Assembly (NCBI RefSeq): GCF_034702125.1
Contig: NC_085876.1
Location: 7,109,364 to 7,173,363 of the forward strand
Length of the DNA: 64,000 nucleotides
Direction: 5' to 3'
Origin: Engraulis encrasicolus
Lineage: Eukaryota > Chordata > Actinopteri > Clupeiformes > Engraulidae
A program made the translations under genes and the position numbers. Shown in pieces: positions 42,701 through 54,700 of this stretch. The notes under the pieces were generated by a model. It worked only from the letters and a program-made list of their open reading frames with translations, searched no databases and was not told the origin of the DNA. The number at the start of each line of letters is the position of its first letter. Position 1 is the first letter of the stretch.

Positions 42701-45700
42701 TGTCTATCTCATATTTAGTTTTATTCAGCAAATCCCTCTCAGTTTCCAAGGTCTTTATCTCGTCCTTTAACTGTTCCACCATTGCAGCTCTTTCATTTTC
42801 TAGGTCTTCTTTGGCACGATTAATCTGGTCATGCATCTCCCTTTCCATTTGTTGAAGCTGATTTCTGTCTCTTTCCAGTTGGTCTCTGAAAATTGTTTTC
42901 ATTTTATTTATTTCAACCTTTTCGAGGGCAATTCTCTGCAGTTCTTTGTCAATGTCTTCCTTTGCCTGCCTTAGGTCTGTCTTTGATTGCTCCTTGTTAC
43001 TTCGCTTCCTGGCCTGTTTTCTGATGGTGTGTTCCAGTTCCCTTCGCTTTGCCTCCAGTTCAGCTTTAGTCAGTTCCACCTCTTTCATCTCCCTCTTCAG
43101 TTTTCGTACTTTATCATTAAGTTCTTCTTTCTGGATTTGGATGTGCTCTGTCATTGTTGCCATGTTCTCCGTCTCTTGTCTCAGCAGTGCCAGCTTTCTT
43201 TCTGTGTCTTCCTCTTGTTTACTGATATTAGACTTAAGTATCTCCAGTTCCTCTCTCTCAACATTTGATTGAAGAACATCCATGTCAAGTTCTGCTTTCT
43301 GTCTCATGACTTCTGTCTGTATTTTCTTTGTCTCCTCCTGTTTTCTTTCAATTTCATCCTTTTCTGCTTTGAGTTCATCCTTGAGCTTCTGAATAGAAGC
43401 TATTTCTTTCTTCATGTCTTCCAATTGTGTATTCTGCTCTTCCTTCTGTTTGGATAGCTGCTCCATCTCTACAGGTGCTTCTTTCAGAACACTTTCACCT
43501 TCTGTTTTCATCTTTTCAAACTCTACTTCTCTTTGTTGAATCTGCAACTCTTTAATGGTCAGTTCGTCAGTTCGTTTGTCTATCTGATGTTTGGTTCTAT
43601 CCAGCAAATCCCTCTCATTTTCCAAGACTTTTCTCTGTTCTTCAAACTGTTCTGCCATTCTGGCCCTTTCATTTTCTATGTCTTCTTTGGCTTGCTGCAA
43701 TGTCTGGGTTTGTATTTGATGTGCACCCCGAGCCTCCCTCAATTTCCTGTTCTCCATATCAATGAGATTAATTCTATCGTGAATTTCCATTTCCAATTGT
43801 TGAAGCTGTCTCCTATCACTTTCTAACTGGTCTCTGAAAGTGGTGTTTATTTCATTTATTTTAGCCTTCTCAAGAGCAATTCTCTGTATTTCTTTGTCAA
43901 CTTCTTCTTTTGCCCTCTTGAGGTCAGTCTTTGATTTTTCAATGTCACTTTGCTTCCTGGCACATTTTCTGATGGTGTGTTGTAATTCTCTTCGTTTGGC
44001 CTCCAGCTCAGCTTTAAGGAGTTCTATCTCAGCCATCTCCCTCTTCATTCTATGCACGTTGTCATCCAAATCCTCTACCTGCCTTTGGATGTTTTCCTTC
44101 ATTGTTTTCATGTTATCTGTCTCTTTTCTCAGCTGCATCAGCTTTGCTTCTGTATCTTCCTCTTGTTTCTTTAAATTCGATTTTAGTGTCTCAATCTCTT
44201 CTTTTGTAGCTTTTGCTTGAAGAAGTTCTGTTTCCAGCTCTTCTTTCTGCCTTTGAATTTCTGTCTGCATTTTGTTTAGATTCTCAATTTCTTTCTTTGT
44301 CTCCCCCATTCTTTTGTCAGTTTCATCCCTTTCTGCTTTGATTTCATCCTTGAGCTGCTGAAGGGAGGTACGTTCTTTACTAATGTCTTCCATTTCTGTG
44401 TTGAGTTCTTTCCTCTGTTTGGAAAGCTGTTCCATCTCTACAGAGGCTTCTTCTTTTGACTCACCTTCTGTTTTCGTCATGTCAGACTCTGTTTCTCTTT
44501 GCTGAATCTCAGCCTCCCTGATCAATATTTCTTCATTTCGCTTCTCTATCTCATCTTTGGTTTTCTCCAATAACTCCCTCTCAGTTTCCAAGGCCTTCCG
44601 CTGTTCCTCAAACATTTCTGCCATTGTAGATCTTTCATGTTCTATGTCTTCTTTGGCCTGTTGATAAGTTTGGGTTTGTTTCTGAAGGGCACTCTCAGCT
44701 TCCTTCAATATCCTGTTCTCAATATCAAAGAGATTTATTCTCTTGTTCAGTTCCATTTCCGTTTGTTGAAGCTGACTTCTGTCACTTTCCAGTTGATCTC
44801 TTAACATTGTTTTCATTTCATTTATTTCAACCTTCTCCAGGGAAATTCTCTGCATTTCTTTATCAATATCTTCCTTTGCCTGCTTGAGGTCACTTAGCTT
44901 CCTGGCCTGTCTTCTGATGGTATGTTCTAGTTCCCTCCGCTTTCCCTCCAGTTCTGCTTTAGTCAGTTCCATCTCTGCCATCTCCCTCTTCAGTTTTTGT
45001 ATTTTATCATCAAGTTCTTCTTTCTGTAATTGGGTGTGTGTCATCATTGTTGCCATGTTCTCTGTCTCCTGTCTCAGCAGTGACAACTTTGCATCTGTGT
45101 CGTCCTCTTGTTTCCTTATGTTAGACTTAAGTTTGTCCAGTTCTTCTCTCTCTGCCTTTGCTTGAAAAATGTCCATGTCAAGTTCTGCCTTCTGTCTTTC
45201 AACTTCTGATTGTAATATCTTTAGGAGTTGAATCTCTTTCTTTGTTTCCTCCAGTTTGTTGTCAGTTTTACCTCTTTCTGATTTGACTTCATCCATAAGC
45301 TGTCGAAGGGAAGCCATTTCTTTCTTCATTTCTTCCGTTTTTGTGTTGACTTCTTCCTTCTGTTTGGAAAGTTGTGCCATCTCAATAGAGACTTCTGTTA
45401 AGGTTTCATCCAGAGCATCTTCTCTTTTCATCCTTTCAAACTCTGCTTTTCTTTGCTGAATCTCCACCTCCCTAATGGACATTTCCTTTTTTTGTTTGTC
45501 TATCTCATGTTTGGTTTTAATCAAGAAATCCTTCTCAGTTTCCAATACCTTTTTCTGCTCTTCAAATTGTTCTGCTGTTACAGTTCTTTCATTTTCTATG
45601 TCTTCTTTGGCTCTGTAAATCACATCATGCAGTTCCCTTTTCATTTGTTGAAGCTGATTTCCGTCTTTTTCTAATTGATCTTTGAACATGTTTTTCATTT

Positions 45701-48700
45701 CGTTTATTTCAACCTTCTCTAGAGTGATTCTTTGCATTTCTTTGTCAATGTCTTCATTTGCCTGCCTGAGATCAGACTTTGACTGCTCCAAGTCATTTAG
45801 TTTTCTAGCATGTTTTCTGGTAGTGTGTTGCAGTTCTTTTCTCTTTTCCTCGAGCTCATCTTTAGTCAATTCCATCTCTGCCATCTCCCTCTTCATTACT
45901 TGTATTTTGTCATCCAACTCCTCTGTCTGCCTTTGGATTTGTTCCTTCATTGTTGCCATGTTATCTGTCTCTTGTCTCAGTTGTGCCGACTTTGCTTCTG
46001 TATCTTCCTCTTGTTTCTTTAAATTCGATTTTAGTGTCTCAATCTCTTCTCTTGTAGCTTCTGCTTGAAGACGTTCCATTTCCAGCTCTTCTTTCTGCCT
46101 TTGAATTTCTCTCTGTATTTTGTTTAGATTTTCAATCTCTTTCTTTGTCTCTTCAAGCTGTTCCATCTCTGTAGAGGCTTCTTTAATTGTTTCTTCCAGA
46201 ACACCTTCACCTTCTGTTTTCAACCTTTCAAATGCTGTTTCTCTTGGCTGAATATCCACTTCCTTGATGGATAGTTCTTGATTCAGTTTATCTATTTCTT
46301 CTTTGGTTTTCTCCAACAAATCCCTCTCAGTTTTAAAGACTCTTTTCTGCTCCTCAAACTGTTCTGCCATTGCAGATCTTTCTTTTTCTATATCTTTTTT
46401 CCCTTGATGTAAAGTTTGAGTTTGTTTTTCAAGTGCACTCTCAGCTTCCCTCAATTTCCTGTTCTCAATATCAATGAGATTTATCCTGTTTTGAAGTTCC
46501 TTCTCGATTTGTTGAAGCTGATTTCTGTCACTTTCTAGTTGGTCTCTGAAACTTGATTTCATTTCATTTATTTCAACCTTCTCAAGAGCAATTATTTTCA
46601 TTTCTTTGTTAATGTCTAATTTTGCCTGCCTGAAAGCAGTCTTTAATTGCTCCATGTCAGTTTGTTTCCTGGCCTGTGTTTTGGTGATGTGTTCCACTTC
46701 CCTTCTCCTAGCCTCCAGCTCAGCTTTAGTCAGTTCCATCTCTGCCATCTCCCTCTTCATTGTTTGTATTTTGTCATCCAACTCCTCTGTCTGCCTTTGG
46801 ATGTGTTGCTTCATTGTAACCACGTTATCAGTTTCTTGTTGCAGTTGCATCAGCTTTACTTCTGTATCTTCCTCTTGTTTCTTTAAATTAGATTTTAGTG
46901 TCTCAATCTCTTCTCTTGTAGCCTTTGCTTGAAGAATCTCTATGTCCAGTTCCTCTTTCTGCCTTTGAATTTCTTCCTGTATTTTGTTAAGATTTTCAAT
47001 CTCTTTCTTTGTCTCTTCCAGCTTTCTCTCCGCTTCATACCTTTCTGCCTTGAGGTCATCCTTAAGCTGCTGAAGGGAAGCCATTTCTTTCTTCATGTCT
47101 TCCAATTTTGTGTTGATTTCTTCCTTCTGTTTGGAAAGCTGTTCCATCTCTACAGCGGCTTCTTGCAATGTTTCTTCCAGAACACCTTTACCTTCTTTAT
47201 TCATCCTTTCAAACCCTTCTTCTCTCTGTAGAATCGCCACCTCTCTAAGGAAAACGTCTTCAGTTTGTTTCTTGATATCACTTTTTGTTTTCTCCAGTAA
47301 ATCCTTCTCGGTCTCTAAGATTTTCCTTTCCTTTTCAATATCTTGTTCAGCTTGCCGTAAAATTTCAGCCTGTGTTTGAAGAACATCAACTTCCCTCAAT
47401 TTTCTGTTCTTCATATCAATTATATCAGTCCTCTCATGAAGTTCCTTTGCCATTTGTTGAAGCTGATGTCTGTCACTTTCCAATTGATCCCTTAAAATAC
47501 TTTTCATGTCATTGATTTCAACCTTCTCTAGAGCAATTCGCTGCATTTCCTTGCCAATATCCTCCTTTGCTTGCCTGAGGCCAATCTTTGATTGGTCCAG
47601 GTCATTTTGTTTTCTGGCGTATTTTCTGGTGGTGTGTTCTAGTTCTCGTCTCTTGGCCTCCAACTCATCCTTAGTCAGTTCCATCTCTTCAATCTCCCTC
47701 TTCATTATTTGTATTTTGTCATCTAGCTCCGCTGTCTGCCTTTGGATGTGCCCTTTCATTGTTGCCATGTTCTCCATCTCTTGCCCCAGAAGTGCCAGCT
47801 TTGCTTCTGCATCCCCCTCATTTTCCTTTATGACAGATTTAAGTGCCACCAGTTCTTCTCTCTCAGCTTTTGCTTCAAGAGTTTTCATGTCAAGTTCTGC
47901 CCTTTGTCTTAGAACTTCTGCCTGTATTGTCTTTGCCTCCTGCAGTTTGCTGTCAGCCTCATCCCGTCCTGTGTTGAGTTCATCCTTAAGCTGCTGAAGG
48001 GAAGTCATCTCTTTCTTAATTTCTTCCATCTTTATATTCAGTTCTTCCTTCTGTTTGGAGAGCTGTTCCATCTGAACAGAGGCATCTTTCATTGTTACTT
48101 CCAGAGCACCTTCACTTTCTGTTTTCATCCTTTCAAATGCTGTTTCTCTTTGCTGAATCTCCGCCTCCCTGATCAATAGCTCTTCATTTTTCCTCTTCAT
48201 CTCATCCTTGATTTTCTCCAACAAATGCCACTCAGCTTCCAAGACCTTTCTCTTTTCCTCAAACTGCTCTGCCATTGTAGTCTTTTCATGTTCTATGTCT
48301 TCTTTGACTTGCTGTAATGTTTTACTTTGTATTTGAAGTTCACTCACAGTTTCCCTCAATTTCCTGTTCTCAATATCTATGACATTTACCTTGTCTTTAA
48401 CTTCCCTTTCCATTTCTTGGAGCTGATATCTGTCACTTTCTAATTGTTGTCTGAAAATGGTTTTCATTTCATTTATTTTAACTTTCTCCTCAGTTATTCT
48501 CTGCATTTCGTTGTTAATGTCCTCTTTTGCCTGCCTTAGGTCAGTCTTTGATTGCTCTATTTTAGTTTGTTTCCTGATCTGTTTTCTGATGGTATGTTCT
48601 TGTTCCCTTTGTTTGGCTTGCAGCTCAGCCCTAGTGAGTTCCATTGTTGCCATCTCCCTCTTCATTATTTGTATTTTGTCATCTAGCTCCTCTGTCTGCC

Positions 48701-51700
48701 TTTGGATGTGCCCTTTCATTGTTGTCATGTTCTCCATCTCTTGCCCCAGGAGCTCCAACTTTGCATCTGTGTCTTCCTGTTTTCCCCTGACATTAGCCTT
48801 TAGTGTCTCCAGTTCTTCTCTCTCAGCTTTAGCTTGAAGAATAACCATATCAAGTTCTACTTTCTGTCTTTGGACCTCTGCCTGGATTTTGTTCAGATTT
48901 TCTATCTCTGTCTTTGTTTCTTCCATTCTTCTGTCACTTCCATCCATTTCTGCTTTGAGTTCAACCTTAAGATGATGTAAATAACCAATTTCTTTGTTAA
49001 TGTCTTCCCTTTGTGTGTTTAGATTTTCCTTTTCGTTGTAAAAGTGCTGTGTCTTAATAGACAATTCTTTCATTTTCTCTTCCAGAGCACCCTCAGCTTC
49101 TCTTTTCATCGTTTCAAACTGTGCTTCTCTTGCTTGAAGTTCCATTGCCCTCATGGATGTTTCTTCATATTGTCGCTCTATCTCCATTTTTATTTTTTCT
49201 AACAAATCGCCCTCAGTTTGCAAGATTTTTCTCTTTTCTTCCACTTTAGCTCTTTCATTTTCCATGTCTTCCTTTGCTTTCTGTAAAGACTGAGCATGGG
49301 TTTGAAGGGCACATTCTTCCTCTATTATTTTTTTCCTCTGATTTTCAATGACATCAACTTTCTGCTCAAGTTCCCCTTTCATGTGTTGAAGCTGACTTCT
49401 GTCATGTTCCAGTTGGTGTGTATAACTGGTCTTCATTTCATTTATTTTGTCTTTTTCAAAAGCAATTCTATGCATTTCCTGGCCAACCTGCTCCTTAGCC
49501 TGCTGTAGGTTAGCCTTAGTTTGTTCCATTTCATTCAGTTTCTTCTCGTGTCTTCTGAAGGTGTGTTCCAGATCTAGTCTCTTTGCCTCAAGTTCAGTTT
49601 TAGCCAGTTTTATCTGTCTCCTCTCCCTTTTCATGGCATCATCATGTTCCTCTCTCTGTCTCTGAATGGCTTCCATTTTCTCCATCTCTTGAGTCAGCAT
49701 CAGGAGCTTTGCTTCAGTGTCTTCTTTCTGCGCCCTCAGGTCAGATTTTAGCTGCTCCATTTGTTCTGTTTCAGCCTTCGTTTCATGAATTGTCACCTCA
49801 AGCTCTGCTTTTCGAGTCTGTATTTCTGCCCTTATCATTTCCAGATTCTGAATATCTGTTTTTGTCTCTTCCATTTTACTTTCAATTTCAGCCCTTTCCC
49901 TTTGGACTTTGTAGTCCAATTCGTCTCTCTCCCTCTGGATGTGTTCCTTCATGGCTGCCATGTTCTCCATCTCTTGTCCCAGTGTCACCAACTGCGACTC
50001 AGTGTCTTGCTTTTGTTTCCATATGTCAGACTTCAATACTTCCAGTTTTTCTTCCTCAGCTTTTATCTCGTACATAGTTGCCTGAAGCTCTGCTCTCTGT
50101 TTTTCAATTTCAGTCTTTTCTCTCTCCATCTCTGCTTTTGTGTTTTCGGTTTTACTCTGAATTTCATCCCTCTCTGTTTTGAGATTATCCTTGAGCCGTT
50201 GAACATTTTCCATTTCTTGTTGAATTTTTTCCATGTTCATATTCAGTTCTTCCTTCAGTGTAGCAAGTTGCTCACTTTCAGCGGAAGCCTCTGCAATTAC
50301 CTTTTCCAGAGCACTTTGCCTTTCCACTTTCATTCTCTCAATCTCAGCCTCACTTTGTGCAATTGCTGCCTTCTGTAGTGTTATTTCTTCACTTTCTTTA
50401 CGTAACTCTTCTCTGATATTATCCAATGTTTCCTTTTGAATTTGAAGGGATTTACTCTTATTCTCAAACTCATCTGTCAATTTCTTGCCCTCAGCGTCAA
50501 TTAAATTGATCCTCTGCTGAAGTTCTCTTTCAATTTGTTGAAGCTTTTTTTGGTCATTTCCCAGCTCATCAATGAAAATGGTTTTCATTTTGTTTATTTC
50601 AACCTTTTCCAGGGCAATTCTTTGGATTTCCTTGCCCAGTTCTTCTTTTGTCTGCATGAGGGTGGTTTTTGATTTCTCCATGTCATTTAGTTTCTTGGTC
50701 TGTTTTCTGATTGTATGTTCTAGTTGTTTTCTCTTCCATTCCAGTTCAGCTTTGGTGAGTTCCATGTCTTCCATTTCTTTCTTCATCTTCTGGATTTTGT
50801 CCTCCAGTTCCTCTTTCTGCATCTGAATCTGTTTCCTCACGATTCCCATGTTTTCCATCTCTTGGTGCAGCATCAGTAGCTTTGAGTCTGATTCTTCTTT
50901 TTGTTTCATTGTTTCAGATTTTAGTGTGTTGAGTTGTTCTTTTTCAACATTTGTTTCATACATAATTCTCTGAAACTCAGATTTCTGTTTTTCAACTTCA
51001 GCTTTCACTCCCTCCAATGTGTCCATTGCCAACTTTGTCTTCTCCAGTTTACTTTCAATGTCTGCCCTTTCTGTTTGCAGATCATCTTTCAGCTTCTGAA
51101 GTGCTTCCCATTCTTGTTGCATTTCTTCCATTTTCCTTTGGAGTTGTTGCTTTGCTGTAGCAAGTTGTTCAGTCTCTGCAGATACATCTCTAAACATTTG
51201 TTCTAAAGCACTCTGCCTTTCATTTTTCATCTTTTCCAATTCGGCCTCGCTTTGCACAATCTCTGCCTTCTTAAGGCTTATTTCTTCATTTTGTTTCTGT
51301 AGGTCTTCTCCGAATTTGTTTAGTGCTTGCCTCTCCATGTCAAGATTTTGTCTCTGATTCTCAAAGTGGTCAATCATTCTACTTTTCTCATTTACAATAT
51401 GTTCTTCAGCCTTCTGTAGATTTTGTGCTTGGAATTGGAGAGCCCTTTCAAACTCTCTCAATTTTTCGCCATCAATGTTTATGAGGTGGATCCTCTGCTG
51501 AATTTCAATTTCCATTTGGTGAAGCTGACCTCTGTAATTGTCTAACTGATCCTTGAAAATTATTTTCATGAAATTCAGTTCTTCCTTTTCAAGAGCAATT
51601 CTCTGCATTTCCTTCTCAACTGCCTCTTTAGCACGTTTTAGGTCAGTCTTTGATTGTTCAATTTCATTTCTTTTCCAGGCCTGCTTTCTGATGGTTTCCT

Positions 51701-54700
51701 CCACTTCCCTATGCTTGTCCTCCAGCTCCACTTTAATCAGCTCCATCTGTCCCATCTCACTCTTCATCTTTTGCATTTTTTCATCCAGCTCCGCTTTTTG
51801 CCTATGGATGTCTTCTGTCAAGATTCCAATTCCCTCCCTCTCCTGCTTCAGCATCAACAGTTTTGTTTCACTGTCCTCCTTTTGTTTACATATGTCAGCT
51901 TGTAATGCATCCAGTTGTTCTCTTTCTGCTTTTGCTTGAAGCATTTCCACCTCAAGCTCTGTTTTCTGCTTTTGAATGTCACCCTGTATTGCCTGCAGGT
52001 TTTCAGTTTCTGTCCTTATTTCTTTCTGTTTATGGGCAATTTCATCCCTTTCTACTCTCAGGCCATCCTTCATGCTCTGAAGTTTGTCCATTTCTTTTGC
52101 CATTTCCCCCATTCTTTTGTTGAGTTCCTCCTTCGCTTTAGCAAGGTATTGCGTCTCAACAGAGACTTCTTTCATTACTGCTTCCAGCGCACCTTCTCTT
52201 TCTGTTTGTATCCTTTCAAACTCTGCTTCCTTTTCCATCTGTCGGCTTTGTATTTCTTTGGCCTCTTTCTCCAGCTCTTCTTTGGCTTTGTCCAATAAAT
52301 GACTCTCTGTCGCAATTGCTTTTCTGTCTTCCTCAAACTGTTCTGCCATTTTAACTCTCTCTTTTTCCCTATCTTCTTGATCTTTCTGGAGATGTTGTGT
52401 TTCAATTTGAAGTGCACTTTCAGCTGCTTGTACTTTGTTGCTCTCACTGACAATAAGATTGATTCTCTGTTGTAGCTCTCTTTCTAGTTGTGTAAGTTTA
52501 TTTCTGTCATTCTCTAGTTGCTGTCTCAAAATGGCTTTCATTCCATTCAGTTGGTCCTTTTCAAAAGCAATTCTCCCAATCTCTCTGTCTATCTCTTCTT
52601 TTGCCTGCTTTAGGGCGACCTTTGATTTGTCAATTTCATTCAGTTTCCTGGCATGTTTTCTGGTGGCATGATCTAGTTCCCTTCGCTTGGCCTCCAGCTC
52701 CGCTTTAGTGAGTTCCATCTCTTCAATTTGTCTCTTCATCTTGTGGATTTTGTAATCTAGCTCTTCATTCTGTCTCTTGATGTATTCCCTCATGGCTTCG
52801 GTTTCATCCATCCCTTGCTTCAGTATCAACAGCTTTGACTCAGTATCGTCTTTTTGTTCCCTTATCTCAGATTTGAGCACCTCAAGACTTTCTTTCTCAT
52901 TATTGGTTTCATACATTGCCCTCTTCAGCTCTGCTCTCTGTTGCTGAATTTCAGTCTTCATCCTTGCCATAGTCTCAATTTCCATCTTGGTCTCCTCCAT
53001 TTTTTGGTCAGTTTGCTGCCTTTCTGAGTTGAGGTCATCCTTGAGCTGCTGAAGCATAGCCATTTCTTTCTTCATGTCCTCCATCTTTGTGTTGAATTCT
53101 TCCTTTGCTTCACGGAGCTGTTCAGTCTCTGTAGAGGCTTCTTTTATTCGTTTTTCTAATGCTGATTCCTTTTCTTTTCCCATTCTTTCAATATCTGCTT
53201 CCATTTGCTCCACCTTCCTCTCCCTCATCTGCATTTCTCCACTTTGAATAAGCATCTCTTGTCTGGCATTGTCAAGAAATTGCCTCTCTATTTCAAAGCT
53301 TTTTCTCTGTTCTTCAAACGCATCTGCTATTTTCGCTTTCTCATTTTCTATTTTTTCTTTGGCGGTTTGCAGATTTTGTGTTTGAATTTGAAGGTCACCT
53401 TCAGCATCTCTTAGGTTCTTGCTCTCAATATCCATGAGGTTGATCCTTTGCTGAATTTCCCTCTCTATCTGCTGAAGTTGATTTCTACTATTCTGAACCT
53501 GGTCTTGGAACTCTGTTTTCATTTCAATCAATTGTTCCTTTTCTGTGGCAAATCTCTGCATTTGTTTTACCACCTCCTCATTAACCTGTTGTCGGCTAAT
53601 TATTGATTCTTCAATATCAGACAGTTTTCTTGCCTGTTTTCGGATGGTGTGCTCTAATTGTCTTTTCTTCTCCTCCAACTCGACAATGGTTAGTTCCATC
53701 TCTTCCGTCTCCCTCTTTATCTTTTGGATCTTGTCATCCAGTTCCTCTTTTTGTCTCTGTGTGCCTTTCCTTGCCATTTCCATGTTCTCAATCTCTTGTT
53801 TCAGCATCACTAGCTTAGACTCAGTCTCTTCTTTTTGTTTACCTAAGTCAGTTTTTAGTGTCTCCAGATCATTTTTCTCAGCTTGTGTTTGAAGCTTTTC
53901 TCTCTCTAGATCAGCTTTCTGTTTTTGAATATCAGTGTCCATTCTACCCAGAATCTCAATGTCTTTTTGTGTCGCTATCATTTTACTGTCAATATTTTCC
54001 CTTTCTGTCGTCAGGTAGGCCTTGAAATGCTGAAGAGCTTCAAGTTCTTGTTGCATTTTAGCCCTCTCAATCTGGAGCTCTTCCTTTGCTGTAGCAAGTT
54101 GTTTAGTCTCAGTAGATGTGTCTGTACTTGTTTGTTCCAAGGCAACCTGCTGTTCAGTTTTCATCTTTTCCATATCAGCCTCACTTTGTTCAATCTCCAC
54201 CTTCAAGGTTATTTCTTCGGTTTGTTTATTTAAGTCATCTCTGATTTTGTTCAGCATTTGCTTCTCCATTTCAAGGACTTTCCTCTGTCCTTCAAATTCA
54301 TCTGTCATTTTACTTCTTTCTTTCATCATGTCCTCTTTGGCTGTCTGTAGATTTTGTGCTTCTATTTTAAGTGCACTTTCAAACTCTCTCAGTTCCGTAT
54401 TCCCAATATCAATTAGGCCAATCCTCTGCTGAAGATCTTCTTCCATTTGCCTGAGCTGATTTCTATCGCTGTCCAATTGGTCTTGTAACATTGTTTTCAT
54501 TTTGTGTATTTCGACCTTTTCTAGAGCAATTCTTTGCATTCCTTTCTCCACCTCTTCCTTTGCCTGCTTGAGGTCAGTCTTTGATCGTTCCATGTCATGT
54601 AGTTTCTTTGTATGTTTTCTGATTATGTGCTTTAATTCTCTTTCCCTGGCTTCCAGCTCAGCTTTGGTCAGTTCCATCTCTTCAATCTCCTTCTTCATCT